Of a stretch of 64,000 nucleotides of DNA, positions 8,630-18,982 are shown piece by piece; position 1 is the stretch's first letter; every line of letters starts with the position of its first letter. The notes under the pieces were generated by a model. It worked only from the letters and a program-made list of their open reading frames with translations. It had not been told where the DNA came from and made no database searches. The translations under genes were made by a program, and so were the position numbers. The DNA is taken from assembly GCF_021502575.1 (NCBI RefSeq), contig NZ_JAKFGN010000002.1:372001-436000 (forward strand). The letters are read 5' to 3'. This DNA is from Bradyrhizobium sp. G127. GTDB taxonomy: Bacteria; Pseudomonadota; Alphaproteobacteria; Rhizobiales; Xanthobacteraceae.

Positions 8630-11600
8630 TTAACGCCCGCCGCCGTCACCGATGATCGAATACGGCGCCCAGAACAGCGGATGCGCATAGGCGAACTCCG
8701 TCTTGCCGTCCGCGCCGAGATAGCCGGGTCCATCGGCGAGCGCCATCATGGCTTGCCGCAGCGCCTCGCCGCGCGTCAGCTTCGGATCGTCCGCCTGCCG
8801 CTTGAACAGGTCGGTCACCAGTTCACGCGCCGATTGCGAATGCACCGACCAGTTCGTGACCAGAAGCGCGCGCGTCCCGGCGTAGAAGAACGCCCGGCCC
8901 AGCCCCGACGCGGCTTCGGCTCCCGCTCCAGCCCCCGCGCCGGTGTTACAGGCCGACAGCACGACCCAGTCGGCGTCGAGCTTCAGCGAAAGGATTTCTT
9001 CCATTGTCAGCAACCCGTCGCCGTCGGAATCCGACAGCGCGGGTGCAGACAGCGCCAGCGCCGGTTGGGTCAAACCATCCAGTTCGCCCGGCACCAAACC
9101 ATGGGTGGCGAAGGCGACGATCTTGAACCCCGACAGGTCCATCGATTTCACCTTTTTCTCGTTGGCGTCCTTGCCGAGGTTGAGAACCTTGGCGGGATCG
9201 GCCTGCAAGGCGAGCGCGATGGAGGTGAGTTCGTCGGATGTGTCCGGCAGGCGCGGCAACTGTCCAAGTTGCGCGCTGTCGACGCCTTCAAGCTGCGGGC
9301 TGTTGCGCCGCTTCAGCGGGGCGCCACGCGTGACGTTCGACGCATCTGCGACCTGGATCAGCTTGTCGGCTTTCGCCGCGTCGTCGGCCTGCTCCTTGTT
9401 GAAATACGGATCGCCGAACGCGACCAGATCCTGCCGCGTGGCCTTGCCCGGGGGCAGCTTACGCAAGGTCTGCAGAGCTGACGCTGACGGCACCAGCGTC
9501 ACAGCATGGGTTCGCGCCAGCCACGGCACGTTGCGGTAACTGACGAACAGCGGATCGTCGTCGGCTTTCACCTCCGCAGCCGCCGTCGGCAGCAGCGACA
9601 ACGGCAACAGCCCGAGCGCGCCGTTGGTCACAACGATCAGGCTCTTCGCCGGCTTCCAGCCACTCTCGACGGGCTTCAGTATCTTGTCGTAAAGCTCGGA
9701 CGCGAGTTTTACGTCGAACGCGGGAATATCCGAAATCATCGCGGCTTTCGGCTCCAGCGCCTCGCGCAGCTTGGTCACGGTCGCATTGAGGTCGCCGACC
9801 GACAGTCCGAGCCGGGCGAACTGAACCGGGCTGTCCTTGCGCAGCACCCAGACGAAACTGTCAAAGCGGCCGAAGTAGAACGACAGCAACGCCTCGTCGT
9901 CCCTGAGCTGCTTCTGGATGTCAGCGGAATTCGGCGGCGGCGGGTTCACCAGATTGCCGTAGTCCGGAAACTTCTTCGCGATGTCCTTCAGCGTCTGCGC
10001 ACGCGATGCCTGTAACGCCGCGATCTCCGCCTGCGTCGCCTTGACCGCCTTCTCGTCGCGCTCCGCCGGCGGCAGCGTGAGCAGGTTGTTCAATGTCGCG
10101 ACGGCCGCGCCGATCCGCTTCTCGCCGTCCTGCGACGCACGCATCAGCTTCGCCAGTTCAGGATTGCTGGCGGCGGAACGAGCCGACGAAGCCTGCAGCG
10201 CACGCTGTACCGATTGCCCACGCATCACGTCTGCGTAGCCGAAGGTTTCATCGGCCACATTGGCGGGCGCAGCGGCGGGGAAGACCGATACAAATCGAAG
10301 ATACCCCTCGATCACGAAACGAACCCGTCCCTCCTGCGCAGCGGCGGTCGATCCGCTGTCGTCGTCGCTGCCGTTCGATGCGGTCAGCAGCACGGGGATC
10401 GCGGCCTTGAACTCCCGCAGCGCATCCTCCGGCCTGTTTTTGCGCGCAAGCGTCACGGCGTAGTAGCCGCGTGTCACGGCTGTGTTGACACTCTTGTCGC
10501 CCGATCTGCTGCGCTCCCGCTCGAAGGACCGCTGGGCGATTTCAAGCGCGTTGTCATAATTCTTCTGCGACAACAAAATCGACACGCGGGCCAGTCCGCC
10601 GCTCACCCCCTCGCGGCGCGACGGCTCCCACTTCGCCGTCCAGACATCGACTTGGTCGTAGAGCTTCGTCGCCTCGTCGTATTTACGTTCGAGATTCAGG
10701 ATTTGCGCGAGGAACACATTCGCCGAAACCATCTGACCGGACTCGGGCGTGTAGCCGAGCCCCTTGTAGATGTCGATGACCTGACGCTGAAGCTGCTCAG
10801 CCTCCTGGTAGCGGCCTTGTTCCTGAATGACATAGACCAGCACGCCAAGAACACCGGCCGTGTCGGCATGAAACTTCCCCGACTTGCTCAGACGGCTCAA
10901 CAGCGCGCGGCGCACATCCGCCTCGCCCTCGCCGACCCGGCCCTGCTTGACCTTGACGCGTCCTTCCAGCGCCAGCGCCCAGTCGGCGGAGCGCTCGATC
11001 TGCCCCTCCGGCGGTTTGCTTTCCCATTTCGAGAGCGTGGCGAGCGAATTTGTGTAAAAAACAGATGCCTTGTGATAGGCAGCCTCGGCATCGGCAAACC
11101 GGCCGCGGGCTTCCGCAACGCGCGCGTTGCCATCTTCGACGGTCGCCTGCCAGCTCATCCCGTAGATTGGAAACACCGGCCAGCGCTGCGCTTCTGCCAA
11201 TAGCGAGCGATTTCGCGCGGCGTAGCTCTCCGCGGTATTGGTATCGCCATTCCGGATATAACCGATCACCTGCAAGTACTGCAGAACGAACAGCCGGCCT
11301 TTTGCCTGATTGGCAAACGCCGCCGACTGCTTGGACAACAGCGCGTTGGCGCGCTTGTGCTGCCCCGCGTCGCGCAGGTGACGCATCAGGAGCGACTCGT
11401 AGCGGCTGCCTTCGTTCTTGTAGTCCCCGCCCTGTCCATTGCTGACGGCCAGTTCGGAATCCGCAAGCGCCTCCTCGGAACGGCCAAGCAGCGTGCGGGC
11501 CTGCGCCCGCTTGTAGTGGAAGTCCGCGAGAGCCGTACCTTTCAAACCGGCGGGCACCGGCGCGTCGGCCGCCGCCGTCAATTCGGCGATCTTCGCCGGG

Positions 11601-11992
11601 TCGGGTTTCTGCTGATCGAGAATGGCGGTGATGTCGGAGACCGTGCGCGGCGGCGCGACGAGCGTGGTGTTTTCCTTTGCGCGCTGGGCGCCTGCTGCGA
11701 TCTCGTCGGCCTTCGGCGCCGACACCTTCGCCGCGTCGAACAGCGCCGCCTTCGGGCGCGCGGCCATCATGGCATTGCGAACGCAAGGCGTTGCGGCGGC
11801 CTTGGCTCTCGCCATGCAGACTTCGTGCGGTCCACCGCTCTGCTTGCAGGCCATATAGGTCGGCCGGCCAATCGAATTGCGGCAGCTCTCTTGCGCTTGC
11901 GCGAGTTCAAGAGCGGAGGCTGGCGGAGCGGCTGCGAACGAGCAGAGCAAGCCGAGAAACGCCGCAACGCGGCTTCGTGCAGTTTTCGTCAT
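8630..11992 (-). CDS. Secreted TPR-CHAT domain cysteine protease
   Basis: An 1120-aa protein: signal peptide (about residues 1-26, ending ASA), a short segment with four cysteines (36, 48, 58, 69), a long alpha-helical region with TPR-type repeats (about 130-560), a linker, and a C-terminal CHAT domain (about 800-1120). CHAT is a caspase/separase-like clan CD peptidase; its dyad is visible as His964 (ATHG) and Cys1015 (LSACNTG), so the protease should be active. Between them DSDGDGLLTMEE (988-999) matches an EF-hand calcium loop. The start chosen has GGGAG six bases upstream and gives the signal peptide; the frame is open for 39 more codons. Substrate unknown; a TPR-CHAT layout is shared with the CRISPR-associated Craspase and gasdermin-activating proteases, but those are cytoplasmic. 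Confidence 0.88.
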   Translation of the reverse strand: MTKTARSRVAAFLGLLCSFAAAPPASALELAQAQESCRNSIGRPTYMACKQSGGPHEVCMARAKAAATPCVRNAMMAARPKAALFDAAKVSAPKADEIAAGAQRAKENTTLVAPPRTVSDITAILDQQKPDPAKIAELTAAADAPVPAGLKGTALADFHYKRAQARTLLGRSEEALADSELAVSNGQGGDYKNEGSRYESLLMRHLRDAGQHKRANALLSKQSAAFANQAKGRLFVLQYLQVIGYIRNGDTNTAESYAARNRSLLAEAQRWPVFPIYGMSWQATVEDGNARVAEARGRFADAEAAYHKASVFYTNSLATLSKWESKPPEGQIERSADWALALEGRVKVKQGRVGEGEADVRRALLSRLSKSGKFHADTAGVLGVLVYVIQEQGRYQEAEQLQRQVIDIYKGLGYTPESGQMVSANVFLAQILNLERKYDEATKLYDQVDVWTAKWEPSRREGVSGGLARVSILLSQKNYDNALEIAQRSFERERSRSGDKSVNTAVTRGYYAVTLARKNRPEDALREFKAAIPVLLTASNGSDDDSGSTAAAQEGRVRFVIEGYLRFVSVFPAAAPANVADETFGYADVMRGQSVQRALQASSARSAASNPELAKLMRASQDGEKRIGAAVATLNNLLTLPPAERDEKAVKATQAEIAALQASRAQTLKDIAKKFPDYGNLVNPPPPNSADIQKQLRDDEALLSFYFGRFDSFVWVLRKDSPVQFARLGLSVGDLNATVTKLREALEPKAAMISDIPAFDVKLASELYDKILKPVESGWKPAKSLIVVTNGALGLLPLSLLPTAAAEVKADDDPLFVSYRNVPWLARTHAVTLVPSASALQTLRKLPPGKATRQDLVAFGDPYFNKEQADDAAKADKLIQVADASNVTRGAPLKRRNSPQLEGVDSAQLGQLPRLPDTSDELTSIALALQADPAKVLNLGKDANEKKVKSMDLSGFKIVAFATHGLVPGELDGLTQPALALSAPALSDSDGDGLLTMEEILSLKLDADWVVLSACNTGAGAGAGAEAASGLGRAFFYAGTRALLVTNWSVHSQSARELVTDLFKRQADDPKLTRGEALRQAMMALADGPGYLGADGKTEFAYAHPLFWAPYSIIGDGGGR

Positions 11993-12204
11993 GGCGCGCT
12001 CCCGGACATTGTCATTCCCACCGAAAATGCGGTGTGTCCGGGATGAAATTGGATGCCGTTCAAACATACGGAACTGAAAATAACGACGGGTCCAACGGTC
12101 CCGGATCAATAGGTATTATTAGGAGCAAAGACCGGCACAGGGTCAAGCGCGGCGCAGGATGGAACTCAAAAGTATTTTGCAATCACCCGAACAGGTGATG
12201 CGCT

Positions 12205-12240
12205 CAAACAAAAAGCGGACGCCGGAAAGGCGTCCGCTTC
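12205..12240 (-). terminator. Rho-independent terminator of clpP
   Basis: On the minus strand AGCGGACGCC-TTTCC-GGCGTCCGCT is followed by TTTTGTTTG, 30 bases beyond the clpP stop. It separates clpP from the CHAT cassette. Confidence 0.92.
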
Positions 12241-12268
12241 AATTTTCACAATCAGACCGCGATCCGGC

Positions 12269-12901
12269 TTACGGCAGCTTCGGAGTTGCTTCCTCCGGCC
12301 GCTTGTCGATCACCTTGTCGACGAGACCGAAGTCCTTCGCCATGTCGGCGGTGAGGAACTTGTCGCGCTCCAGCGCGTCCTCGATCGCCTTATAGTCCTG
12401 GCCGGTGTGCTTGACGTAGATTTCGTTGAGCCGCTTCTTCAGGTTCAGGATTTCCTGCGCGTGCAGCATGATGTCGGTGGCCTGGCCCTGGAAGCCGCCC
12501 GACGGCTGGTGAACCATGATCCGCGAATTCGGCAGCGAGAAGCGCATGTCCTTGTGACCGGCCGCGAGCAGCAGCGAGCCCATCGACGCAGCCTGTCCCG
12601 TGCACAGCGTGGAGACCGGGGGACGGATGAACTGCATGGTGTCGTAGATCGCCAGACCCGATGTCACCACGCCGCCTGGCGAGTTGATGTACATCGAGAT
12701 TTCCTTCTTCGGATTCTCGGCTTCCAGAAACAGCAACTGCGCGACCGTCAGCGTGGCCATGCCGTCCTCGACCGGTCCGGTGACGAAGATAATGCGCTCC
12801 TTCAGCAGGCGCGAAAAAATGTCGTAGGCCCTCTCGCCGCGATTGGTCTGCTCGACCACCATCGGCACGAGGTTCATGTAGGTTTCAACGGGATCGCGCA
12901 T
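12269..12901 (-). CDS. clpP: ClpP, proteolytic subunit of Clp protease
   Basis: Tetradecameric cytoplasmic serine protease that partners ClpX/ClpA. The 210-aa product contains the catalytic triad Ser106 (GQAASMGS), His131 (MVHQPSGG) and Asp180 (ALERDKFLT), and the usual MYINSPGG turn. Length is typical of alphaproteobacterial ClpP. It lies between tig upstream and the CHAT cassette downstream, with its own candidate heat-shock promoter and strong terminator, so it is probably monocistronic. Confidence 0.97.
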   Translation of the reverse strand: MRDPVETYMNLVPMVVEQTNRGERAYDIFSRLLKERIIFVTGPVEDGMATLTVAQLLFLEAENPKKEISMYINSPGGVVTSGLAIYDTMQFIRPPVSTLCTGQAASMGSLLLAAGHKDMRFSLPNSRIMVHQPSGGFQGQATDIMLHAQEILNLKKRLNEIYVKHTGQDYKAIEDALERDKFLTADMAKDFGLVDKVIDKRPEEATPKLP

Positions 12902-12969
12902 TGGTCACCTGAGGGTTGGCGGAGGCAGCCGGCCGGGAATGCCTCGTGATGCAAAAGGTTGGGCACTAC

Positions 12970-12997
12970 AGATATGAGCGGTTAGCCCGCCCACAAG
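12970..12997 (-). promoter_or_regulatory. Candidate RpoH (sigma-32) promoter of clpP
   Basis: Minus strand reads CTTG, a 17-base spacer, then CATATCT, matching the alphaproteobacterial RpoH consensus (CTTG-N17/18-CYTATNT) at all but one defined base. The -10 lies 69 bases upstream of the clpP start, and clpP is a classic heat-shock gene. Confidence 0.6.
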
Positions 12998-13089
12998 AGC
13001 GGAAAACGGCATCGGCAAAAAGCCGAAGCGGCGGCAGTTGACGCTGATTCGGCGGGGGGCGCAAAGGTAGCGCGCGCCGCGCCGGGCTC

Positions 13090-13120
13090 ATTCGGGGCGT
13101 ATCGTTAATACGCCCCGAAT
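13090..13120 (-). terminator. Hairpin after tig
   Basis: Perfect 13-bp stem ATTCGGGGCGTAT / ATACGCCCCGAAT with loop CGTTA, 35 bases past the tig stop. It lacks a U tract on the tig strand, so termination strength is uncertain. Confidence 0.6.
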
Positions 13121-13155
13121 GCCGGGCTTTGTCGTGGTTGAGACAACGGCCCCGA

Positions 13156-14514
13156 TCAGGCAGCGGTCTTGTCGTCTTCTTCCTTGAGCAGGTCCTCGCG
13201 GGTCACCTGCTTTTCGGTCACGTTGGCGAGTTCGAGAATGAAGTCGACAACCTTGTCCTCGTAGATCGGGGCGCGAAGCTGGGCCAGCGCGTTCGGATTG
13301 CTGCGATAGAAGTCCCAGACCTCCTTCTCGCGGCCCGGCGACTGGCGGGCGCGATCGATCAGCGCCCGGCTGACTTCATCGTCGGTGACGGTGATCTTGT
13401 TCTTCTCGCCGATCTCGGAGAGCACGAGGCCGAGGCGCACGCGGCGGTCAGCGATCTTCTGATACTCGTCCTTGGCCTTTTCCTCGGTGGTGTCTTCATC
13501 GGCGAAGGTCTTGCCGGTGGACTCCATCTCGGCCTGGATCGAATTCCACATCAGCTTGAACTCTTCCTCCACCAGCGACGGCGGCGGATCGAAGCGATGG
13601 GTTTCGTCGAGCTTGTCGAGCAGGATGCGCTTGACGCGCTGGCGCGACGCCCCGGCGAATTCCACCACCAGACGCTCGCGCATCGCTTCTTTCAGCTTGT
13701 CGAGCGATTCCATGCCGAGGGTCTTGGCGAACTCATCATCGATCTTGGCGTCCTGCGGAGCCTCAATCAGGCTCGCGGTGGTCTCGAACTCCGCGTCCTT
13801 ACCGGCGAGATGTGTCGCCGTGTAGTTCTTCGGGAACGACGCCTTGACGGTGCGTGTCTCGCCGGACGCGATGCCGATCAGCTGGTCTTCGAAGCCCGGA
13901 ATGAACGTACCCGAGCCGATCACGACCTGAATACCATCGCCGGTGCCGCCGTCGAATGCCACGCCGTCGATGGTGCCCTTGAACGCGATTGTGACGCGGT
14001 CGCCCTTCTCGGCCTTCGCGCCTTCCGCCTTCGCTTCATAGGGACGGCTCTGCTCGGCAATGCGCTTCAACGCCTCGTCGACGTCGGCGTCGGTGACTTC
14101 GGCCACCGGCTTCTCGACGTTGAAGCTCTTGAAATCGGCCAGTTCGATCGCGGGCACGACTTCGATCGCGACCGAATAGTTCAGGTCGGACTTGCCGGCG
14201 AGAATCGCCTCGATCTCTTTCTCTTCCTTCGGCATGGTGACCTTGGGTTCGGTCGCCAGGCGGAAGCCGCGCTCGGTGAAGATGCCGGCGTTGGTGTCGC
14301 GGATCAGCTCCTCGACGGTCTCGGCGGCAACCGAACGGCCGTAAACCTTCTTGAGATGCGCGACCGGCACCTTGCCGGGACGGAAGCCGTTGAGCTTCAC
14401 CTTGTCCTTCAGATCGACGAGTTTCGCGTCCACCTTGGCGTCGATGTCGGCAGCGGGAACGCTAACGTTGAACTCGTGCTTCAATCCCTCGGCGAGGGTT
14501 TCTGTGACCTGCAT
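13156..14514 (-). CDS. tig: Trigger factor
   Basis: Ribosome-bound chaperone with peptidyl-prolyl isomerase activity. The 452-aa product has the N-terminal ribosome-binding domain with the GFRPGKVP signature (residues about 43-50), the central FKBP domain (about 165-250, with [14 protein letters not shown] and [11 protein letters not shown]), and the helical C-terminal substrate-binding domain. Length is normal. Gene order tig-clpP is conserved in many proteobacteria. tRNA-Leu lies 167 bases upstream on the same strand. Confidence 0.96.
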   Translation of the reverse strand: MQVTETLAEGLKHEFNVSVPAADIDAKVDAKLVDLKDKVKLNGFRPGKVPVAHLKKVYGRSVAAETVEELIRDTNAGIFTERGFRLATEPKVTMPKEEKEIEAILAGKSDLNYSVAIEVVPAIELADFKSFNVEKPVAEVTDADVDEALKRIAEQSRPYEAKAEGAKAEKGDRVTIAFKGTIDGVAFDGGTGDGIQVVIGSGTFIPGFEDQLIGIASGETRTVKASFPKNYTATHLAGKDAEFETTASLIEAPQDAKIDDEFAKTLGMESLDKLKEAMRERLVVEFAGASRQRVKRILLDKLDETHRFDPPPSLVEEEFKLMWNSIQAEMESTGKTFADEDTTEEKAKDEYQKIADRRVRLGLVLSEIGEKNKITVTDDEVSRALIDRARQSPGREKEVWDFYRSNPNALAQLRAPIYEDKVVDFILELANVTEKQVTREDLLKEEDDKTAA

Positions 14515-14681
14515 GGCGTCAATCTTCTTCCGGCTTGGCCCGGCATGGCCGGGTCGTTGTCAATCGGTTGGATGCGAACCGTTCGGCAGCAGAGCCGTCC
14601 GGCATGCATCGGTGGTGCGGCGGAAACGCTCCAATCGGAAACGCCTCCTCCAGAAATCTTGCGCAAACATAAGATCGCGCT

Positions 14682-14766
14682 TGGTGCGCTCGGAGGGACT
14701 CGAACCCCCACATCTTTCGACACTGGAACCTAAACCCAGCGCGTCTACCAGTTCCGCCACGAGCGC
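14682..14766 (-). tRNA. tRNA-Leu (anticodon TAG)
   Basis: Minus strand folds as a class II tRNA: acceptor GCGCTCG with CGAGCGC, D arm GTGGCGGAACTGGTAGACGC, anticodon loop TTTAGGT (anticodon TAG, leucine), a long variable arm, T loop GGTTCGAGTCC, and an encoded 3' ACCA. Confidence 0.95.
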
Positions 14767-14956
14767 GCAGCACACATCAGTCTGGTTGGTTGAGTGTCCC
14801 GGCACAGCCGCGAGCGGCGGGCTTATAACATGGTGTAACCGCTTCGCGAGCCAAAAAAATGGCTTTCGCGACGCGGCCTTAGAGCGCGCGCCGGAGGCTT
14901 CGGCAGCGACCAACCGTCCGCTGGACAGGATGGATTGAAAATGGTCCGCATAGGCC

Positions 14957-16264
14957 ATGACAAATCAGGTTTTTTCGCCGTCGAGACGGGGTCTGCTGGC
15001 CGGGCTGGGAGGGACCGCTCTCACTGCCGGGCTGCGGCTGCCCGCCGCCGCGCAGTCCGGAGCAAGCCTGTCCCTGCGGGCGCGGCCCGGAACGATCCCC
15101 CTTCAGGCCGGAGGAACCGGACAGGCGGTCTGGATGCTCGATACGGATCAGGCGGGTGCCCTGCGGTTCGGCAAAGGCGATCTCGCCGTCAACCTTTCAA
15201 ATGAACTCCCCGCACCTATCGTCCTGAACTGGCTTGGAATCGACGGCGCAGCCGCCGCGGAGCCGCTGACCGGACAGGCTCCGGTCCTACCCGGTGGACG
15301 GGCGTCCTTCACCGTGCCCCTGCGGCAATCCGGAACCTATCTGGTCAACGCGCTGGTGCCGGAAGGCGCGCCCCCTCCGACGGCAGGCCGTGCGCTCATC
15401 GTCGAGGACAGCCCGCCGGTCGCCGTGGACCGCGACGCGGTTCTGCTGATCGAGGAATGGCGGTTCAAATCGGGTGTGGCGGTTGCTCCCGGAACCGCTC
15501 CCGACGCCACGCCCGCAATCTACACCGTCAACGGACAGTTGAACTTCAGCCTCAACGTGAAGATCAACGAGCGGCTGCGGCTGCGCTTCATCAACGGCTG
15601 CGCGCGGTCGCCGGTCGGATTGAAAATCGAGAATCACGACGTTCGCGTGATGGCAATCGACGGCGCACCCGCCGAACCTTTCACCGCCCGCGACGGCCAA
15701 CTGGTGCTAGCGCCCGGTTCGCGCGTCGATGCTTTCATCGACGCGACGCGGGCGCCGGGCACCATCTCGCCGATTATCCTGCATGACGGCGCCTCACCAC
15801 AAACCATCGCGCGGCTGATCATGTCGAACGACGCGCCCGTGCGGGCGGCGGCGCTGCCGCTGTCGGCTGCGCTTCCCTCGGTCGGCCTTCCCGCGCGTCT
15901 CGACCTGCAAGGCGCGCTGCGCGCCGAACTGTCGCTCGATCCGAACGCGCAATGGGGGTCGCCTGTGAAATTCGACGCCGCGACCGCGCCGGCCTGGCGC
16001 GTCAAGCGCGGACGCACCGCGGTGATGGCGATCACCAATCCGGCCACAGCGCCGGTGGTGTTCCGGCTGCACGGTCATCATTTCCGGCTGCTCGACCGGC
16101 TCGACGACGGCTGGAAACCGTTCTGGCTCGACACGCTGATGCTGGACAAGGGCCAGACCCAGCGCATCGCGTTCCTCGCGGAATATTCCGGACGCTGGCT
16201 GATGGAAGCCACCGCACTCAACTGGGCCGCACCGAAACTGTTACGCAGTTACGCGGTGGAATAG
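14957..16264 (+). CDS. Tat-exported multicopper-oxidase-fold protein lacking most copper ligands
   Basis: A 435-aa cupredoxin-repeat protein. The N-terminus is a Tat signal (SRRGLLAGLGG, twin arginines at 10-11), so a folded protein is exported to the periplasm. The family's four copper motifs are largely lost: the HWHG motif reads NWLG (91-94), the second His pair is absent, one RLHGHHF motif (370-376) remains, and the final HCH-type motif is replaced by YSGRWLMEA. That resembles FtsP/SufI, a multicopper-oxidase homologue without copper that stabilises the divisome, more than an oxidase such as CueO. Oxidase activity is unlikely. It starts about 190 bases from the divergent tRNA-Leu. Confidence 0.82.
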   Translation: MTNQVFSPSRRGLLAGLGGTALTAGLRLPAAAQSGASLSLRARPGTIPLQAGGTGQAVWMLDTDQAGALRFGKGDLAVNLSNELPAPIVLNWLGIDGAAAAEPLTGQAPVLPGGRASFTVPLRQSGTYLVNALVPEGAPPPTAGRALIVEDSPPVAVDRDAVLLIEEWRFKSGVAVAPGTAPDATPAIYTVNGQLNFSLNVKINERLRLRFINGCARSPVGLKIENHDVRVMAIDGAPAEPFTARDGQLVLAPGSRVDAFIDATRAPGTISPIILHDGASPQTIARLIMSNDAPVRAAALPLSAALPSVGLPARLDLQGALRAELSLDPNAQWGSPVKFDAATAPAWRVKRGRTAVMAITNPATAPVVFRLHGHHFRLLDRLDDGWKPFWLDTLMLDKGQTQRIAFLAEYSGRWLMEATALNWAAPKLLRSYAVE

Positions 16265-16270
16265 CGCAGC

Positions 16271-16570
16271 CTAGGCGGGCGACGGCAGCCCATGAACCAG
16301 CAGGCCGAGGGTATCCGCACCGGCGATGCGGTCCTTGGAAATCTCACGATAGCCGGGCGAATCCAGAAAGCCCCTCGCCCGTGCCTCGTCGGCGAACGAC
16401 ATCACAACGATCTTGTCACGTTCCCAGTCGCCATCGAGAACGACAGGCTTTTCGTCGGCGGCCAGCAACCTGCCGCCGGACTCCTTGAACACGTCGAAGA
16501 ACCTCGCCTGATACTTGCGATAGCGTTCCGCGTCGGTGAACTTCAACTGGGCGATCACGTAAACCGTCAT
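16271..16570 (-). CDS. DUF1330 family protein
   Basis: A 99-aa protein with the small dimeric alpha/beta-barrel look of DUF1330: MTVYVIAQLKFTD, then GGRLLAADEKPVVLDGDW and IVVMSFADEARARGFLDSP. Members are of unknown function. The ATG at 16570 has GGGGAGAGGA immediately upstream; a longer open frame exists but the ribosome site decides the start. It is convergent with the preceding oxidase-fold gene, six bases away. Confidence 0.85.
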   Translation of the reverse strand: MTVYVIAQLKFTDAERYRKYQARFFDVFKESGGRLLAADEKPVVLDGDWERDKIVVMSFADEARARGFLDSPGYREISKDRIAGADTLGLLVHGLPSPA

Positions 16571-16670
16571 TCCTCTCCCCGTCGTTTCTTGCGGCACAAC
16601 CGCTTAGCGAAAACGCGACCGCTTTCGAAGACTCAATCGCACGCAATTCTGAAAGCGTTTCAGGCGGGCT

Positions 16671-18167
16671 TCAGTACGCGATCCCCAGTTCGTCGTAGAG
16701 ATTGCGCAGCACCGCAGGCAGCGCCTCGGGAAGATCTTCCGCGATCAGGCCGGGACCGAACTCGTGCGCCGCCTCGCCGTGCAGCCATGCCGCCATGCTC
16801 GCCGCCTCGAATGCCGGCACCCCTTGGGCAAGCATCCCGCCGATGATGCCGGCCAGCACGTCGCCCGATCCCGCCGTCGCCAGCCACGGCGGCGCGTTGG
16901 CCGTGATCGCCGCGCGTCCGTCCGGTGACGCGATCACGGTGTCCGCGCCTTTGAGCAAGACCACCGCGCCCGAGGTGTGCGCGGCCAGCCGCGCCTGTTC
17001 GAGTTTTGAATGAGCCGCCCCCGCCGTGAGAGTTTTGAACAGCCGCGCGAATTCGCCTGTATGAGGGGTGAGGACAACCTGTGGATCGGTCAGCTTTTTG
17101 ATCCCGGCAAAAAGCGCCTCGGGACTTTCGGCGAAACTCGTCAGCGCGTCGGCATCGAGCACGAGGCTACGGCCCGCTAACAACACCGTCAGGACAAAGC
17201 TGCGCGTGCGATCACTGACACCGGCGCCCGGCCCAATCACGCAGGCATTGAGGCGCTTGTCCGCCAGCAGGTCAGCGAATTGCTGCGCGCTCTCCGTCTC
17301 GCGCACCATCACCGCCGTCAGCGCCGCCGCGTTGACCGCCAGCGCATCGCGCGGCGACGCCACCGTCACCAGCCCTGCGCCCGCGCGCAGCGCCGCCCGC
17401 GCCGACAGCCGCGCGGCTCCGGTCGACGTCATGTCGCCGGAGACCACCACCGCATGCCCGCGTGCATATTTGTGGCCGTCGATCTGCGGCGACGGAAAGA
17501 TATCAGCCCAGAGGTCCGGCACGTTCTCGAATGTCTGCGGCGCGATCTCGTCGAGCACCTCCGGCTCGATGCCGATGTCCGCGACCTCGACCTCGCCGCA
17601 GTAAACGCGGCCCGGCAGCAGCAAGTGACCGGGCTTGCGGCGGAAGAACGTGACCGTCGCCGAAGCCTCGACCGCGATGCCCATCACCTCGCCGCTATCG
17701 CCACTGACGCCGCTCGGCAGATCCACGGCGAGAATAGGAACGCCGCTGGCGTTTATCGCCTCGACGATGGTGTGGGGGTCGCCTTTCAGCGGGCGGTCGA
17801 GACCGGCGCCGAACAGCGCATCGATGATCAGGCTGGGCCTGCCGAGGACCGACGGATCGCACGGCAGCACCGGGCCTTTCCATGCGGCGGCGGCCAGCGC
17901 GGCATCGCCTTTCAGCGTGGCGCGGTCGCACAGCAGCATGACCGAGACATCCCGCCCGCGCGCCGCGAGTTCGGTGGCCGCCACGAAGCCGTCGCCGCCA
18001 TTGTTGCCGCGGCCCGCAACCACCAGGATCGATCCCCGTTCGGCCATCGCCTCGGCAACATCGGCAACGGCCCTGCCGGCCTCCCGCATCAGCGCAAATC
18101 CCGGCGTGCCGTCCCTGATCGCAATTTGATCAGCCCGCGTCATTTCAGGGACTGTAAGAACTTCCAT
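16671..18167 (-). CDS. nnrD: Bifunctional NAD(P)HX epimerase/dehydratase
   Basis: Repairs hydrated NADH/NADPH (NADHX, NADPHX). The 498-aa protein fuses an N-terminal YjeF_N epimerase (NnrE; about residues 1-210, with GRGNNGGDGFVAA) to a C-terminal ribokinase-fold ADP-dependent dehydratase (NnrD; about 225-490, with LTPHTGEFARLF and TAGSGDVLAGIIGGM). The E. coli YjeF protein has the same fusion and length. Start chosen at MEVLTVPEM. It is transcribed divergently from glnB; the 476 bases between carry the nitrogen promoter. Confidence 0.93.
   Translation of the reverse strand: MEVLTVPEMTRADQIAIRDGTPGFALMREAGRAVADVAEAMAERGSILVVAGRGNNGGDGFVAATELAARGRDVSVMLLCDRATLKGDAALAAAAWKGPVLPCDPSVLGRPSLIIDALFGAGLDRPLKGDPHTIVEAINASGVPILAVDLPSGVSGDSGEVMGIAVEASATVTFFRRKPGHLLLPGRVYCGEVEVADIGIEPEVLDEIAPQTFENVPDLWADIFPSPQIDGHKYARGHAVVVSGDMTSTGAARLSARAALRAGAGLVTVASPRDALAVNAAALTAVMVRETESAQQFADLLADKRLNACVIGPGAGVSDRTRSFVLTVLLAGRSLVLDADALTSFAESPEALFAGIKKLTDPQVVLTPHTGEFARLFKTLTAGAAHSKLEQARLAAHTSGAVVLLKGADTVIASPDGRAAITANAPPWLATAGSGDVLAGIIGGMLAQGVPAFEAASMAAWLHGEAAHEFGPGLIAEDLPEALPAVLRNLYDELGIAY

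Positions 18168-18982
<815 letters not shown>

Noticed and set aside
8630-11992. CHAT protease as part of a type III-E CRISPR (Craspase) system
   Set aside because: No CRISPR array or Cas gene is in the window, and the protein has a signal peptide, unlike cytoplasmic Craspase.
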